DNA of 7,739 nucleotides, taken from positions 1 through 7,739 of the forward strand of contig JAYTJE010000044.1 of NCBI GenBank assembly GCA_043731355.1, given 5' to 3'. A program made the position numbers and the translations under genes. The notes beneath the pieces are model-generated. The model did not search any database, was not told the DNA's origin, and saw only the letters and a list, made by a program, of their open reading frames with translations. Position 1 is the stretch's first letter. Each line of letters begins with the position of its first letter. Origin of the DNA: GWC2-56-14 sp043731355 (GTDB lineage Bacteria > Nitrospirota > UBA9217). Shown here piece by piece: positions 1 through 5,230 of the stretch.

Positions 1-1
1 G

Positions 2-70
2 ATTGCTGATCATATAGGAATACACTATACTACGGTTAGCAAAGCAGTGAAGCGTTTTGACGAAAAGTGA
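2..70 (+). pseudogene. C-terminal end of an IS200/REP-associated (Y1) transposase, cut by the window edge
   Basis: The 22 sense codons before the TGA at 68-70 read as a compact helix-turn-helix tail with the core IADHIGIHYTTVSKAVKRF. This resembles the small C-terminal DNA-binding segment found after the Y1 (HUH) catalytic domain in REP-associated tyrosine transposases. The catalytic HUH and tyrosine motifs would lie to the left of the window, so I cannot tell whether the gene is intact. Just downstream is a 17-bp tandem repeat. The family call is by pattern from memory; other HTH proteins, including chromosomal replication-initiator or Xre-type tails, are possible but fit less well. Confidence 0.6.
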
Positions 71-82
71 TAATTCAAGACC

Positions 83-116
83 TGACCCGATTTGTTCCGT
101 GACCCGATTTGTTCCG
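83..116. repeat. 17-bp perfect tandem duplication
   Basis: The unit TGACCCGATTTGTTCCG occurs at 83-99 and again at 100-116 with no intervening base. It begins 13 bases after the transposase stop codon. It could be a simple slippage duplication, or part of the recognition/end sequence of the transposase to the left. No third copy is seen elsewhere in the window. Confidence 0.85.
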
Positions 117-191
117 CGCCGTAGGAACCAGGCAATCTACATCGTCGCCCCTTCGGGGCAGCGAGTTATCGCCGCATTATCGGAATGAAAC

Positions 192-196
192 GGAGG
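192..196 (+). promoter_or_regulatory. Ribosome binding site of the membrane protein gene
   Basis: GGAGG lies seven bases before the ATG at 204 and fixes that start. Upstream, at 147-159, is a short GC-rich hairpin (GCCCC-TTC-GGGGC) without a T-tract, in the gap between the transposase end and this gene. I find no convincing sigma70 promoter in 71-190. Confidence 0.75.
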
Positions 197-203
197 TTCG
201 ACC

Positions 204-797
204 ATGCTAAACAAAATTATGGAAATATTGAGTGTCCCAATTATGATTCTTAATCTCGCCGGTGGCATTGTAGGTGGCATCTGGCTTGCGTTTTTAGGTG
301 AATGGAGGTTAATTGGAATTGGTATTTTGCTCGTATTCACTTCTCCCTGGATACTTTCCATATTAATGATGCCTGGCTTACCAATTTCGGGAATTGCTGC
401 ATACTTCTATGAAAGAAAAAACCCTTTCGGCCACCTATTCGGATTCATATCTCAATTTTATACAAACCTATTGATTGTCGGCACTTGTGTTTTCGCCTTT
501 TTCATATGTTCCCGATCTTATACGGGTGATACCGGTATTCGTTTTATACCGTATCTGTTATGGTCTTGGGGTATGGCGCTCGGTCCCTGGCAGTTTTTTG
601 CTTCAAAGGAACCTGATAACGCTTTTTCCGCGATTACTTTATTTAGCGCATCAGTGTTTTACTTCCTATTCTTGACGAGCATTTTTGTTAGTCAATTTCT
701 TGGCTTAATTATAATCATAGCTTTCGCGACTGTACAATTAATCGTGCTCCCCATTTTCAACCTGTATATTGCTAACCAAATGAAAAATTCGTACTGA
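204..797 (+). CDS. Hypothetical polytopic inner-membrane protein, 197 aa
   Basis: I do not recognise this protein. It is strongly hydrophobic, with likely membrane segments near residues 8-31, 36-56, 84-102, 113-130, 141-162 and 164-187, so about five or six spans and few charged residues. A loop at 69-80 (YERKNPFGHLFG) and one at 103-112 are the main polar stretches; GxxGG-type glycine packing occurs at 20-25. No signal peptidase site, transporter signature or enzyme motif is visible. The ATG is supported by GGAGG seven bases upstream. It is the first of three same-strand AT-rich genes (gaps of 18 and 44 bases), which suggests co-transcription. Codon use favours A/T third positions, unlike the redox and stress genes at the right. 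It may anchor or partner the two small proteins that follow, but that is inference from position alone. Confidence 0.75.
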   Translation: MLNKIMEILSVPIMILNLAGGIVGGIWLAFLGEWRLIGIGILLVFTSPWILSILMMPGLPISGIAAYFYERKNPFGHLFGFISQFYTNLLIVGTCVFAFFICSRSYTGDTGIRFIPYLLWSWGMALGPWQFFASKEPDNAFSAITLFSASVFYFLFLTSIFVSQFLGLIIIIAFATVQLIVLPIFNLYIANQMKNSY

Positions 798-802
798 ACC
801 TA

Positions 803-808
803 AGGGGA
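803..808 (+). promoter_or_regulatory. Ribosome binding site of the small basic protein gene
   Basis: AGGGGA lies seven bases before the ATG at 816 and within the 18-base gap after the membrane protein stop. It supports independent translation of a gene too small to be trusted on length alone. Confidence 0.65.
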
Positions 809-815
809 CAATTGA

Positions 816-1067
816 ATGGAACAAAAAACGACATCCAATGATCGCACTGTTAAATTGTCAGACAAGAACAAAATTGTTCGCAACTTTGATGCTTGGTCTC
901 TCTCGTTATATAGAAAACAAAGACGCATTATTATAGAAACGCTCGACTACCATGCAGGGCCTTTAATAATATCAAGAGATGAATTATGCGATATTGCTAA
1001 ATTGATGGGTCTACACGTTAGAACAAGGAAGAGAAAGAAAAAAGAAAAAATACTTGCTGCCCGGTAA
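816..1067 (+). CDS. Hypothetical small lysine/arginine-rich protein, 83 aa
   Basis: I do not recognise this protein. It has a polar N-terminus (1-20), a central helical part (about 24-46), a short segment that could form a helix-turn-helix-like bundle (SRDELCDIAKLMGL, 53-66), and a very basic tail at 69-78 (RTRKRKKKEK). The basic tail suggests contact with nucleic acid or with acidic membrane lipid, but no known DNA-binding family is evident. It has a good ribosome binding site, starts 18 bases after the membrane protein gene, and is followed after 44 bases by a third gene on the same strand. It shares the AT-rich character of both neighbours. The ORF could be a real small gene of an accessory cassette; a chance ORF is unlikely given the ribosome binding site and spacing. 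Confidence 0.6.
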   Translation: MEQKTTSNDRTVKLSDKNKIVRNFDAWSLSLYRKQRRIIIETLDYHAGPLIISRDELCDIAKLMGLHVRTRKRKKKEKILAAR

Positions 1068-1100
1068 TCTCTTAGGTCAGGCTATCTTCAAGGGTGGTCA

Positions 1101-1105
1101 AGGAG
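1101..1105 (+). promoter_or_regulatory. Ribosome binding site of the 186-aa hypothetical gene
   Basis: AGGAG, in the run AAGGAG, lies six bases before the ATG at 1112, a near-ideal Shine-Dalgarno spacing. Confidence 0.75.
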
Positions 1106-1111
1106 TAAGCA

Positions 1112-1672
1112 ATGATTAATAGTACAGCTTTAATTCACGCGAAAGAGACAATAACGGAAGAACTTGGCTGTATCAACGACTTACCCTCTGAATTAGCTAA
1201 CACTATTGCAAATGTATACTACAAGGACGCGATATTTTATTTTGATTATCTTGATAAAGTTCGCACGGGACCGTCATTCATTACTTCAATGAAAAGCAAA
1301 GCGGAGTTTGTTCAATTTAATAATGCCATGAACCACAGTATGTATGCCGTAACTGCTGTCCCTGAATATATATCGAATCTGAGAAAATTAAAAAACACAA
1401 ATTATCGATTATACCTTTATGCGATCGAATTATTTTTAGATATTTATAAATACAAAATAAACAAAGCACATAAGAAATCACAGCTAATGCGGAGCGTTCT
1501 TAGATGGTTCCATGCGCCAAATGAAATTCCTAAGTTGCATACGATGCTAAAGACGCTGATGCAGCGCTCTATGCAAACCGAACAGCCCTCGAAGGAAGTG
1601 GCAAACGAAACAAAGTCCGTGGAGGTAAACCCTTCGCACAATCTTCGGGACGTTGTTTCTAAACGTTCATAA
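1112..1672 (+). CDS. Hypothetical soluble helical protein, 186 aa
   Basis: I do not recognise this protein. It appears almost entirely helical and soluble, with no membrane segment or signal peptide. Residues 34-50 and 96-116 are rich in tyrosine and phenylalanine (YYKDAIFYFDYLDKV; YRLYLYAIELFLDIYKYK). Residues 117-155 are basic and amphipathic (HKKSQLMRSVLRWFH, then a KLHTMLKTLMQRSM helix). The last 30 residues are polar and probably disordered. No catalytic motif is visible. The ATG has a strong AGGAG. It closes the AT-rich three-gene run that starts with the membrane protein, and a hairpin with a pyrimidine-rich tail follows 22 bases after the stop. The function is unknown; a structural or signalling partner of the upstream genes is speculation. 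Confidence 0.7.
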   Translation: MINSTALIHAKETITEELGCINDLPSELANTIANVYYKDAIFYFDYLDKVRTGPSFITSMKSKAEFVQFNNAMNHSMYAVTAVPEYISNLRKLKNTNYRLYLYAIELFLDIYKYKINKAHKKSQLMRSVLRWFHAPNEIPKLHTMLKTLMQRSMQTEQPSKEVANETKSVEVNPSHNLRDVVSKRS

Positions 1673-1694
1673 ATCACAAACGAATCAAATGGTC

Positions 1695-1740
1695 GCGGCA
1701 AAGAACGCCGCACCTCTCTTATCTCTTCTCCTTTATTCAC
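1695..1740 (+). terminator. Possible terminator after the three-gene run
   Basis: GCGGC (1695-1699), a seven-base loop and GCCGC (1707-1711) form a short GC stem, followed by a pyrimidine-rich stretch (CTCTCTTATCTCTTCTCC) rather than a clean T-tract. It lies between the 186-aa gene and the brnT promoter, so it would separate the two transcription units. The stem is only five pairs, so this is tentative. Confidence 0.35.
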
Positions 1741-1768
1741 ACCTGCAAGTCGGCCCCCATAATTCAAT

Positions 1769-1797
1769 TTGACAAGTCATTATTATATCTTTACAAT
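1769..1797 (+). promoter_or_regulatory. Sigma70-type promoter of brnTA
   Basis: TTGACA (1769-1774), exactly 17 bases, then TACAAT (1792-1797): a full consensus -35 and a five-of-six -10 at optimal spacing. Initiation about seven bases after the -10 falls near 1804, only about two bases before the brnT ATG at 1806. The transcript would therefore be leaderless or nearly so, and indeed no Shine-Dalgarno precedes brnT. Confidence 0.85.
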
Positions 1798-1807
1798 GTA
1801 AATATAT
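1785..1807. promoter_or_regulatory. 23-bp palindromic operator over the brnTA -10 and start codon
   Basis: The core TTTACA-A-TGTAAA (1790-1802) is a perfect inverted repeat. After one mismatched pair (1789/1803) the symmetry continues for four more pairs, giving arms of 11 with a single mismatch about position 1796. It covers the -10 box, the expected start site and the first bases of brnT. BrnA antitoxins are ribbon-helix-helix proteins that repress their own promoter, alone and with BrnT, so this is the likely operator. Binding itself is inferred. Confidence 0.75.
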
Positions 1808-2093
1808 GAGTCATATTAGATTTGACTGGGACAAGGACAAGAACATATCAAACCAGAAGAAGCACGGGATATCTTTTGAAGAGGCACAGTCTGTGTTCGT
1901 CGATGAAAATGCCCAGATGATTCATGATCCCGACCATTCCGGCGACGAGGATCGCTTCATTCTTCTCGGTTTAAGCGCCTCTATTCGCCTGATGGTTGTT
2001 TGCCATTGCTATCGAGAAAGCGATGACGTTATTCGAATCATCTCTGCTCGGAAAGCAACACGTACAGAACAAAAGCGTTATTGGGAAAGGTGA
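1806..2093 (+). CDS. brnT: BrnT family ribonuclease toxin, 95 aa
   Basis: BrnT is the toxin of a type II toxin-antitoxin system: a RelE-fold ribonuclease that blocks translation and is neutralised by BrnA. The family signatures are all here: the N-terminal FDWDKDKNISNQKKHGISFEEA (residues 6-27, split here as FDWDKDKN and KKHGISFEEA), SVF, the central EDRFILLG, and the C-terminal IRIISARKATRTEQKRY (76-92). Length is normal for the family. The ATG at 1806 is the only reasonable start, since no upstream in-frame start exists and the next methionine is past the conserved N-terminus. No Shine-Dalgarno is present, and the promoter sits so close that translation probably begins on a leaderless mRNA. 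brnA follows five bases after the stop. The gene appears intact and expression should be repressed by the BrnA/BrnT complex. Confidence 0.93.
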   Translation: MSHIRFDWDKDKNISNQKKHGISFEEAQSVFVDENAQMIHDPDHSGDEDRFILLGLSASIRLMVVCHCYRESDDVIRIISARKATRTEQKRYWER

Positions 2094-2098
2094 AAACT

Positions 2099-2314
2099 AT
2101 GCGAAAAGAATACGATTTTTCTAAGGCAATCAAAAACCCCTATGCCAGCAGGCTCAAGCGTCAAGTAACCCTCAGGATGGATGAAGGCACTATCAGTTAC
2201 TTTAAGGCTCTTGCGCAGGAGATTGGCGTCCCTTACCAGACCCTAATCAATCTTTACCTGCGTGATTGTGCCGCGGCGCACAAAAAACTGGCCCTTCACT
2301 GGAAAACCGCATAA
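2099..2314 (+). CDS. brnA: BrnA family ribbon-helix-helix antitoxin, 71 aa
   Basis: BrnA binds and inhibits BrnT and represses the brnTA promoter. The protein opens with the family's MRKEYDFSKAIKNPYASRLK toxin-contacting segment, followed by a ribbon-helix-helix: strand RQVTLRMDE (21-29), helix 1 TISYFKALAQEIG (31-43) and helix 2 PYQTLINLYLRDCA (45-58). I start it at the ATG at 2099, with AAGG eight bases upstream, rather than at the TTG at 2081, which would overlap brnT and add six residues not typical of the family. It lies five bases after brnT in the usual toxin-first order for this family. A stem (2334-2361) follows 20 bases after the stop. Length and motifs look intact. Confidence 0.93.
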   Translation: MRKEYDFSKAIKNPYASRLKRQVTLRMDEGTISYFKALAQEIGVPYQTLINLYLRDCAAAHKKLALHWKTA

Positions 2315-2333
2315 ATAGCAAAATATCCAACCA

Positions 2334-2361
2334 GCGGGTCGTGTGGGACGCTGTGACCCGC
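2334..2361 (+). terminator. Inverted repeat after brnA, possible terminator
   Basis: GCGGGTC (2334-2340) and GACCCGC (2355-2361) are a perfect seven-bp inverted repeat with a 14-base loop, 20 bases after the brnA stop. There is no T-tract downstream, so a Rho-independent function is uncertain. The right arm overlaps the stop codon that opens the orphan reading frame beginning at 2357. Confidence 0.4.
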
Positions 2362-2626
2362 GCCCTACACCCGCATTAAGGGCCTGAAGACGGCATACAT
2401 TGCTATTGGTCGTCCACGGCGTGACCCGAGCGATCCAAACGGCGATTGGTCATGTCCCATATTTATACAGAACTACATTAAATGTGTTCGTAACGTTATG
2501 GGTGTCGGCTCCCTCGATTCACTTCTGAATGCGATGACGTTGCTGAACAGCTTCTTCTCTATGAATACTGCATCCTGCTTCGCGTTCAAGAAAGTAAATA
2601 GTAGTAATCAGCAGAAGAAATCATAA
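2357..2626 (+). pseudogene. Orphan reading frame without a start, probable 5'-truncated gene (DUF6968-like)
   Basis: Between the two toxin-antitoxin modules, one frame is open for 89 sense codons from the TGA at 2354-2356 to the TAA at 2624-2626. It reads like a real protein: an AYIAIGRPRRDP stretch, then GDWSCPIFI, then GVGSLDSLLNAMTLL and a polar lysine/serine tail. The order (IGxP, GDWxCP, G-x-x-SL-x-x-LL-x-A) resembles small DUF6968-type proteins, in which roughly 15-20 N-terminal residues precede the IGxP strand. Here no ATG, GTG or TTG lies upstream of it; the first in-frame ATG (2498) falls after the conserved part. The likely explanation is that the 5' end was lost in a rearrangement near 2357. 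A non-standard start (ATT 2375, CTG 2384) is less likely, as no Shine-Dalgarno is seen. The family name is from memory and uncertain; coding character is more certain. Confidence 0.6.
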
Positions 2627-2692
2627 GATGCGTACATGAGCACACAGAACACCAAGCCCCTTTGTTATTTCGTCACTCTGCGAACATTCCCC

Positions 2693-2721
2693 TTGCCTTC
2701 TATACGCCACTGACGTATAAT
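2693..2721 (+). promoter_or_regulatory. Sigma70-type promoter of the RelE/NadS operon
   Basis: TTGCCT (2693-2698), 17 bases, then a perfect TATAAT (2716-2721). The toxin ATG is at 2727, five bases after the -10, so the +1 would fall on or right next to the A of the start codon and the mRNA would be leaderless. No Shine-Dalgarno is present in front of the ATG. Confidence 0.8.
2701..2719. promoter_or_regulatory. Inverted-repeat operator in the RelE/NadS promoter
   Basis: TATACG (2701-2706) and CGTATA (2714-2719) form a perfect six-bp inverted repeat with seven bases between. It fills the spacer and overlaps the TATAAT, where a bound HTH antitoxin would block RNA polymerase. It is the natural candidate for NadS/HigA-type autorepression; binding is inferred. 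Confidence 0.65.
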
Positions 2722-2726
2722 CAACC

Positions 2727-3044
2727 ATGGTCATAATAGAGACCCCAATATTCACTCGCCGCATCCAAGACATCCTTGCTGATGATGAATATCGGCTCTT
2801 GCAGGCTCAACTTGTTCAAAGGCCGGATGCAGGAAAAATCATTCCGGGAAGCGGAGGGCTTCGCAAACTCCGCTGGTCGGCAAGTGGCCGCGGGAAGCGT
2901 GGTGGCGCTAGGGTGATTTATTATTGGTTTGTTTCGCCGGAGGTCATTTTGATGCTGTTCGCTTATCCCAAGAATGAGCGGGACGACTTAACGCCGGATC
3001 AGATGAAACAATTAAAGAAGATGGTTGAAGGAGAACTAAAATGA
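2727..3044 (+). CDS. RelE/HigB-family toxin, 105 aa
   Basis: This is the RelE-superfamily toxin of a type II module, expected to be a ribosome-dependent mRNA interferase that stops translation until neutralised by the downstream gene. The sequence starts with the family's MVIIETPIFTRRIQ, followed by a helical DDEYRLLQAQLVQRP stretch (19-33), the glycine-rich IIPGSGGLRKLRW strand (38-50), ASGRGKRGGARVIYYW (52-67), VILMLFAYPKNERDDLT (73-89) and a lysine-rich C-terminal helix. These motifs and the length match the group usually paired with NadS-type HTH antitoxins (COG4737-like, from memory). The ATG at 2727 matches the family start exactly even though it has no Shine-Dalgarno, consistent with leaderless translation. 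Its TGA overlaps the antitoxin ATG (ATGA), indicating translational coupling. No disruption is seen. Confidence 0.9.
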   Translation: MVIIETPIFTRRIQDILADDEYRLLQAQLVQRPDAGKIIPGSGGLRKLRWSASGRGKRGGARVIYYWFVSPEVILMLFAYPKNERDDLTPDQMKQLKKMVEGELK

Positions 3045-3346
3045 AAAAAGAACTGTTCGATGAGCTGCTGAAGAGCGTAAAACAAGGTGGGGCGATCATG
3101 AAACGCACCATGAAACCTTCACGCATCTTTACTTTCGCAGAATCTGAAGTGAAAAAGATACGGGAACAATACGGTCTGTCGCAAGACAAGTTTGCAATCC
3201 TTATGGGGATAAGCACGGCTACGCTTCGCAACTGGGAGCAAGGTCGGCGCAAACCAGAGGGACCTGCGCGGGTATTACTGCAGGTGGCCGCAAAACATCC
3301 CAACGCCCTCCTCGATCTAGCAAGCAACAGGAAAGCCAAAAAATAG
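3041..3346 (+). CDS. NadS/HigA-family helix-turn-helix antitoxin, 101 aa
   Basis: This is the antitoxin and autorepressor partner of the RelE-type toxin. Residues 1-36 (MKKELFDELLKSVKQGG, then MKPSRIFTF) form the N-terminal segment typical of NadS-like proteins and probably contact the toxin. Residues 45-70 form a Cro/CI-type HTH (GLSQDKFAILMGISTATLRN, then WEQGRRKPEGPA, the hallmark of this group). A C-terminal helix (79-95) probably mediates dimerisation. The start is the ATG that overlaps the toxin stop, with GGAG about 12 bases upstream; the internal Met20 is a weaker alternative because the N-terminal segment is conserved. Toxin-first order with a C-terminal HTH antitoxin is HigBA-like. 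The gene appears complete. Confidence 0.9.
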   Translation: MKKELFDELLKSVKQGGAIMKRTMKPSRIFTFAESEVKKIREQYGLSQDKFAILMGISTATLRNWEQGRRKPEGPARVLLQVAAKHPNALLDLASNRKAKK

Positions 3347-3355
3347 TTCCAACCT

Positions 3356-3394
3356 GGTGTTCGAGCGGGGCCATGAAGCCGGCCCCTCAACACC
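3356..3394. terminator. Long imperfect hairpin after the NadS gene
   Basis: GGTGTT (3356-3361) pairs with AACACC (3389-3394), GA with TC, and GGGGCC (3367-3372) with GGCCCC (3381-3386), with small bulges and an eight-base loop, ten bases after the antitoxin stop. The stem is strong but lacks a T-tract, so it may terminate, slow or protect the operon mRNA. The remainder of the gap to the minus-strand reductase (3395-3546) shows no gene or clear signal. Confidence 0.5.
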
Positions 3395-3546
3395 GAGTTC
3401 GTGTGCAAGTTACGAGCAGTATTCGATAATCGTTTCGCTTGTCTGAAACTGCGGTTTGTACGTGAAGTCATGGAGCGCCCATTGATCCCCCGAAAAATCC
3501 GTGGCCGACAAACCAAGACCGCAAGTGGTAGTCTCTGTTACGCTAA

Positions 3547-5187
3547 TCACCCCTTCTTCGCCGCTTCCGCAACCTTCCCCTCCTCGCCGAGCTTGCTCGA
3601 AATATCCTCGAAAGCGCTCATGGCGGCCGTGGAACCCTGGCCCACGGCCACGACGATCTGCTTCAGGCCGCCGGTGATGTCGCCGACCGCGTAGATGCCG
3701 GGCACGGACGTCCGCATCGTGGTGAGGTCCACTTTGACATACCCTTCTTCATCAAGCTCAAGCCCGAGGTTCTTTGCGAGCTCGTTGTTCGGCACGTACC
3801 CGATCGCGATGAACACACCGTCGACCGGCATCTCCTTCAGCGTCCTTTCGGTCTTGTCCTCGATCTTGACTGACTTTACGATCTTTTCTCCGAGGATCTC
3901 GCGCACCTCGCTGTTCCAGAGCACCGGGATGCCGGTCTGTTTTAAACTTTCCCGCAGCCGCGCTTCGGCCTTCAGCGTGTCGCGCCAGTGTACCAGTGTG
4001 ACGTCGGCGCCGAGGTTGTGCAGGTAGAGCGCATCCGCCACTGCCGTATTCCCGCCGCCCACGACGAGCACCCTCTTGCCGTCCTTGAAAAAGTAACCGT
4101 CGCAGGTGGCGCAGTAACTCACCCCTCTGCCGTGGAAGCGCTTCTCGCCTGCGACACCGAGGACGCGGGGCGCGGCGCCGGTCGTGAGCAGGACGCCCCG
4201 AGCAATATAGATGGCCCGGCTTGTCTTGACGTGAAAGCTTCCGGCCTCGCGCGTGAGCTCTTTCACGACCTCGCCGACATGGATATCGGCGTACTGCGCC
4301 GCCTGCTGGGCCATAAGGTCCACCAGACTCTTGCCGCCGATCCGCATATAACCGGGGTAGTTCTCGACCACGGGCGTGATCGCAACCTGCCCTCCCAGCG
4401 CGGTCTTTTCGAGAATGATGGTCTTAAGCCCCGAGCGCACACTGTAGATCGCCGCGGTAAGGCCTGCCGGGCCGCCGCCGATGATCACCAGGTCTTTTTT
4501 GATTGGCTCGCCCGGCGTTATCTCTTCCGTCAGATAGACCGGCTCCTTCAGGGTCATCAGGGTCTCGGTAAAGATCTCTTCAGGCTGGAGCCCTGCGCCG
4601 GTGAATGTGCCGTTGATGAAGGTCTGCGGCACGGCGAGCGAACCGAGCGCTTCCGCCAGGTCCTGGTTCTCGTAGATCTCGACCGCGTCGGCCGAGATCA
4701 TCGCGGGATTGACGATGGCCGCGGAAAAGGCCGTCAGGACCTGCTGCGGGCAGTAGGGGCAGGTGGGGCTCACAAAGACCTGAATGTCCCGCTTTTCCTT
4801 AAGCCCGGCCATCCTTTCCATGGCCTGCGCGGTCAGGATGGTCTTGCCCGTCGAGGCCATCATGATCGTGACCAGGAGGGACCGTCCCTCTTCTCCGTGC
4901 GGCGTGCCGGTAAAGCGGACCCGGTATTTGTCCGGCGCTATCAGGACCGTGGGAGACCGCAGGGCGTTGCGCTTGACCGACAATTCGTCTCCCACGACGT
5001 GAAAGCTCGTCTTGATCTTGTCGGTCAACCCCGCCAGGACCTTGATGAGCTGGACCGTTGCGGTGTTGAACTGGTCGTTCACCCCGCGGAGGGTATAGAC
5101 CTCGATCAGGACCTCGTCCTTCAATTCCTTGAAAAAGGTCTCTTTGATCGCATTCTGTACGTCAACCGGTATCAGTTCTTCAGCCAT
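3547..5187 (-). CDS. AhpF-like thioredoxin reductase with N-terminal double thioredoxin fold, 546 aa
   Basis: This cytoplasmic flavoenzyme passes electrons from NAD(P)H through FAD and a disulfide to an attached glutaredoxin/PDO-like arm, and so to peroxiredoxins or other disulfides. Residues 1-215 hold two thioredoxin folds; only the second keeps a redox pair, CPYC (143-146), with the cis-proline region VPQTFING near 186-193. Then comes a thioredoxin reductase module: FAD motif GGGPAG (237-242), NAD(P) motif GGGNTA (377-382), redox centre CATC (359-362) and the C-terminal FAD motif GDITGG (502-507). The layout and length match AhpF (about 520 aa). The NADPH phosphate-clamp HRRDxxR reads HWRDTLK (400-406). 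I chose the ATG at 5187 because GGGGTG lies six bases upstream; a GTG at 5196 would add three residues. A neighbouring ahpC is absent; only a gene stub lies upstream. Confidence 0.92.
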   Translation of the reverse strand: MAEELIPVDVQNAIKETFFKELKDEVLIEVYTLRGVNDQFNTATVQLIKVLAGLTDKIKTSFHVVGDELSVKRNALRSPTVLIAPDKYRVRFTGTPHGEEGRSLLVTIMMASTGKTILTAQAMERMAGLKEKRDIQVFVSPTCPYCPQQVLTAFSAAIVNPAMISADAVEIYENQDLAEALGSLAVPQTFINGTFTGAGLQPEEIFTETLMTLKEPVYLTEEITPGEPIKKDLVIIGGGPAGLTAAIYSVRSGLKTIILEKTALGGQVAITPVVENYPGYMRIGGKSLVDLMAQQAAQYADIHVGEVVKELTREAGSFHVKTSRAIYIARGVLLTTGAAPRVLGVAGEKRFHGRGVSYCATCDGYFFKDGKRVLVVGGGNTAVADALYLHNLGADVTLVHWRDTLKAEARLRESLKQTGIPVLWNSEVREILGEKIVKSVKIEDKTERTLKEMPVDGVFIAIGYVPNNELAKNLGLELDEEGYVKVDLTTMRTSVPGIYAVGDITGGLKQIVVAVGQGSTAAMSAFEDISSKLGEEGKVAEAAKKG

Positions 5188-5199
5188 GACATTCACCCC

Positions 5200-5224
5200 A
5201 ACTCCGAACTAAAAACTCCGAACT
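5200..5224. repeat. 11-bp direct repeat in the reductase upstream gap
   Basis: AACTCCGAACT occurs at 5200-5210 and again at 5214-5224, with three bases between. It fills almost all of the gap between the gene stub and the reductase, next to its ribosome binding site. It is probably a simple intergenic duplication; a regulator binding as two tandem half-sites is possible but unsupported. Confidence 0.7.
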
Positions 5225-5230
5225 GAAACG

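Noticed and set aside
147..159. GCCCC-TTC-GGGGC hairpin as a terminator of the transposase gene
   Set aside because: The stem is only five pairs, with a three-base loop and no T-run; it is noted with the nearby ribosome binding site but not called as a terminator.
1444..1767. Minus-strand frame of 107 codons opposite the 186-aa gene
   Set aside because: It mostly mirrors the plus-strand gene, has no clear ribosome binding site, and the plus-strand gene has a strong AGGAG.
2081..2098. TTG start that would extend brnA by six codons
   Set aside because: The extension overlaps brnT, lies within its conserved C-terminus and is not part of the BrnA family N-terminus; the ATG at 2099 has a properly placed AAGG.
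2944..3516. Minus-strand frame of 190 codons across the RelE/NadS genes
   Set aside because: It is antisense to two well-supported toxin-antitoxin genes and has a composition typical of a shadow frame, with no recognisable motif.
3988..5226. Long plus-strand reading frame of 412 codons
   Set aside because: It is antisense to the reductase, rich in His/Arg/Asp/Gly as expected of a mirrored GC-rich gene, and shows no domain pattern. The minus-strand gene has all flavoenzyme motifs.
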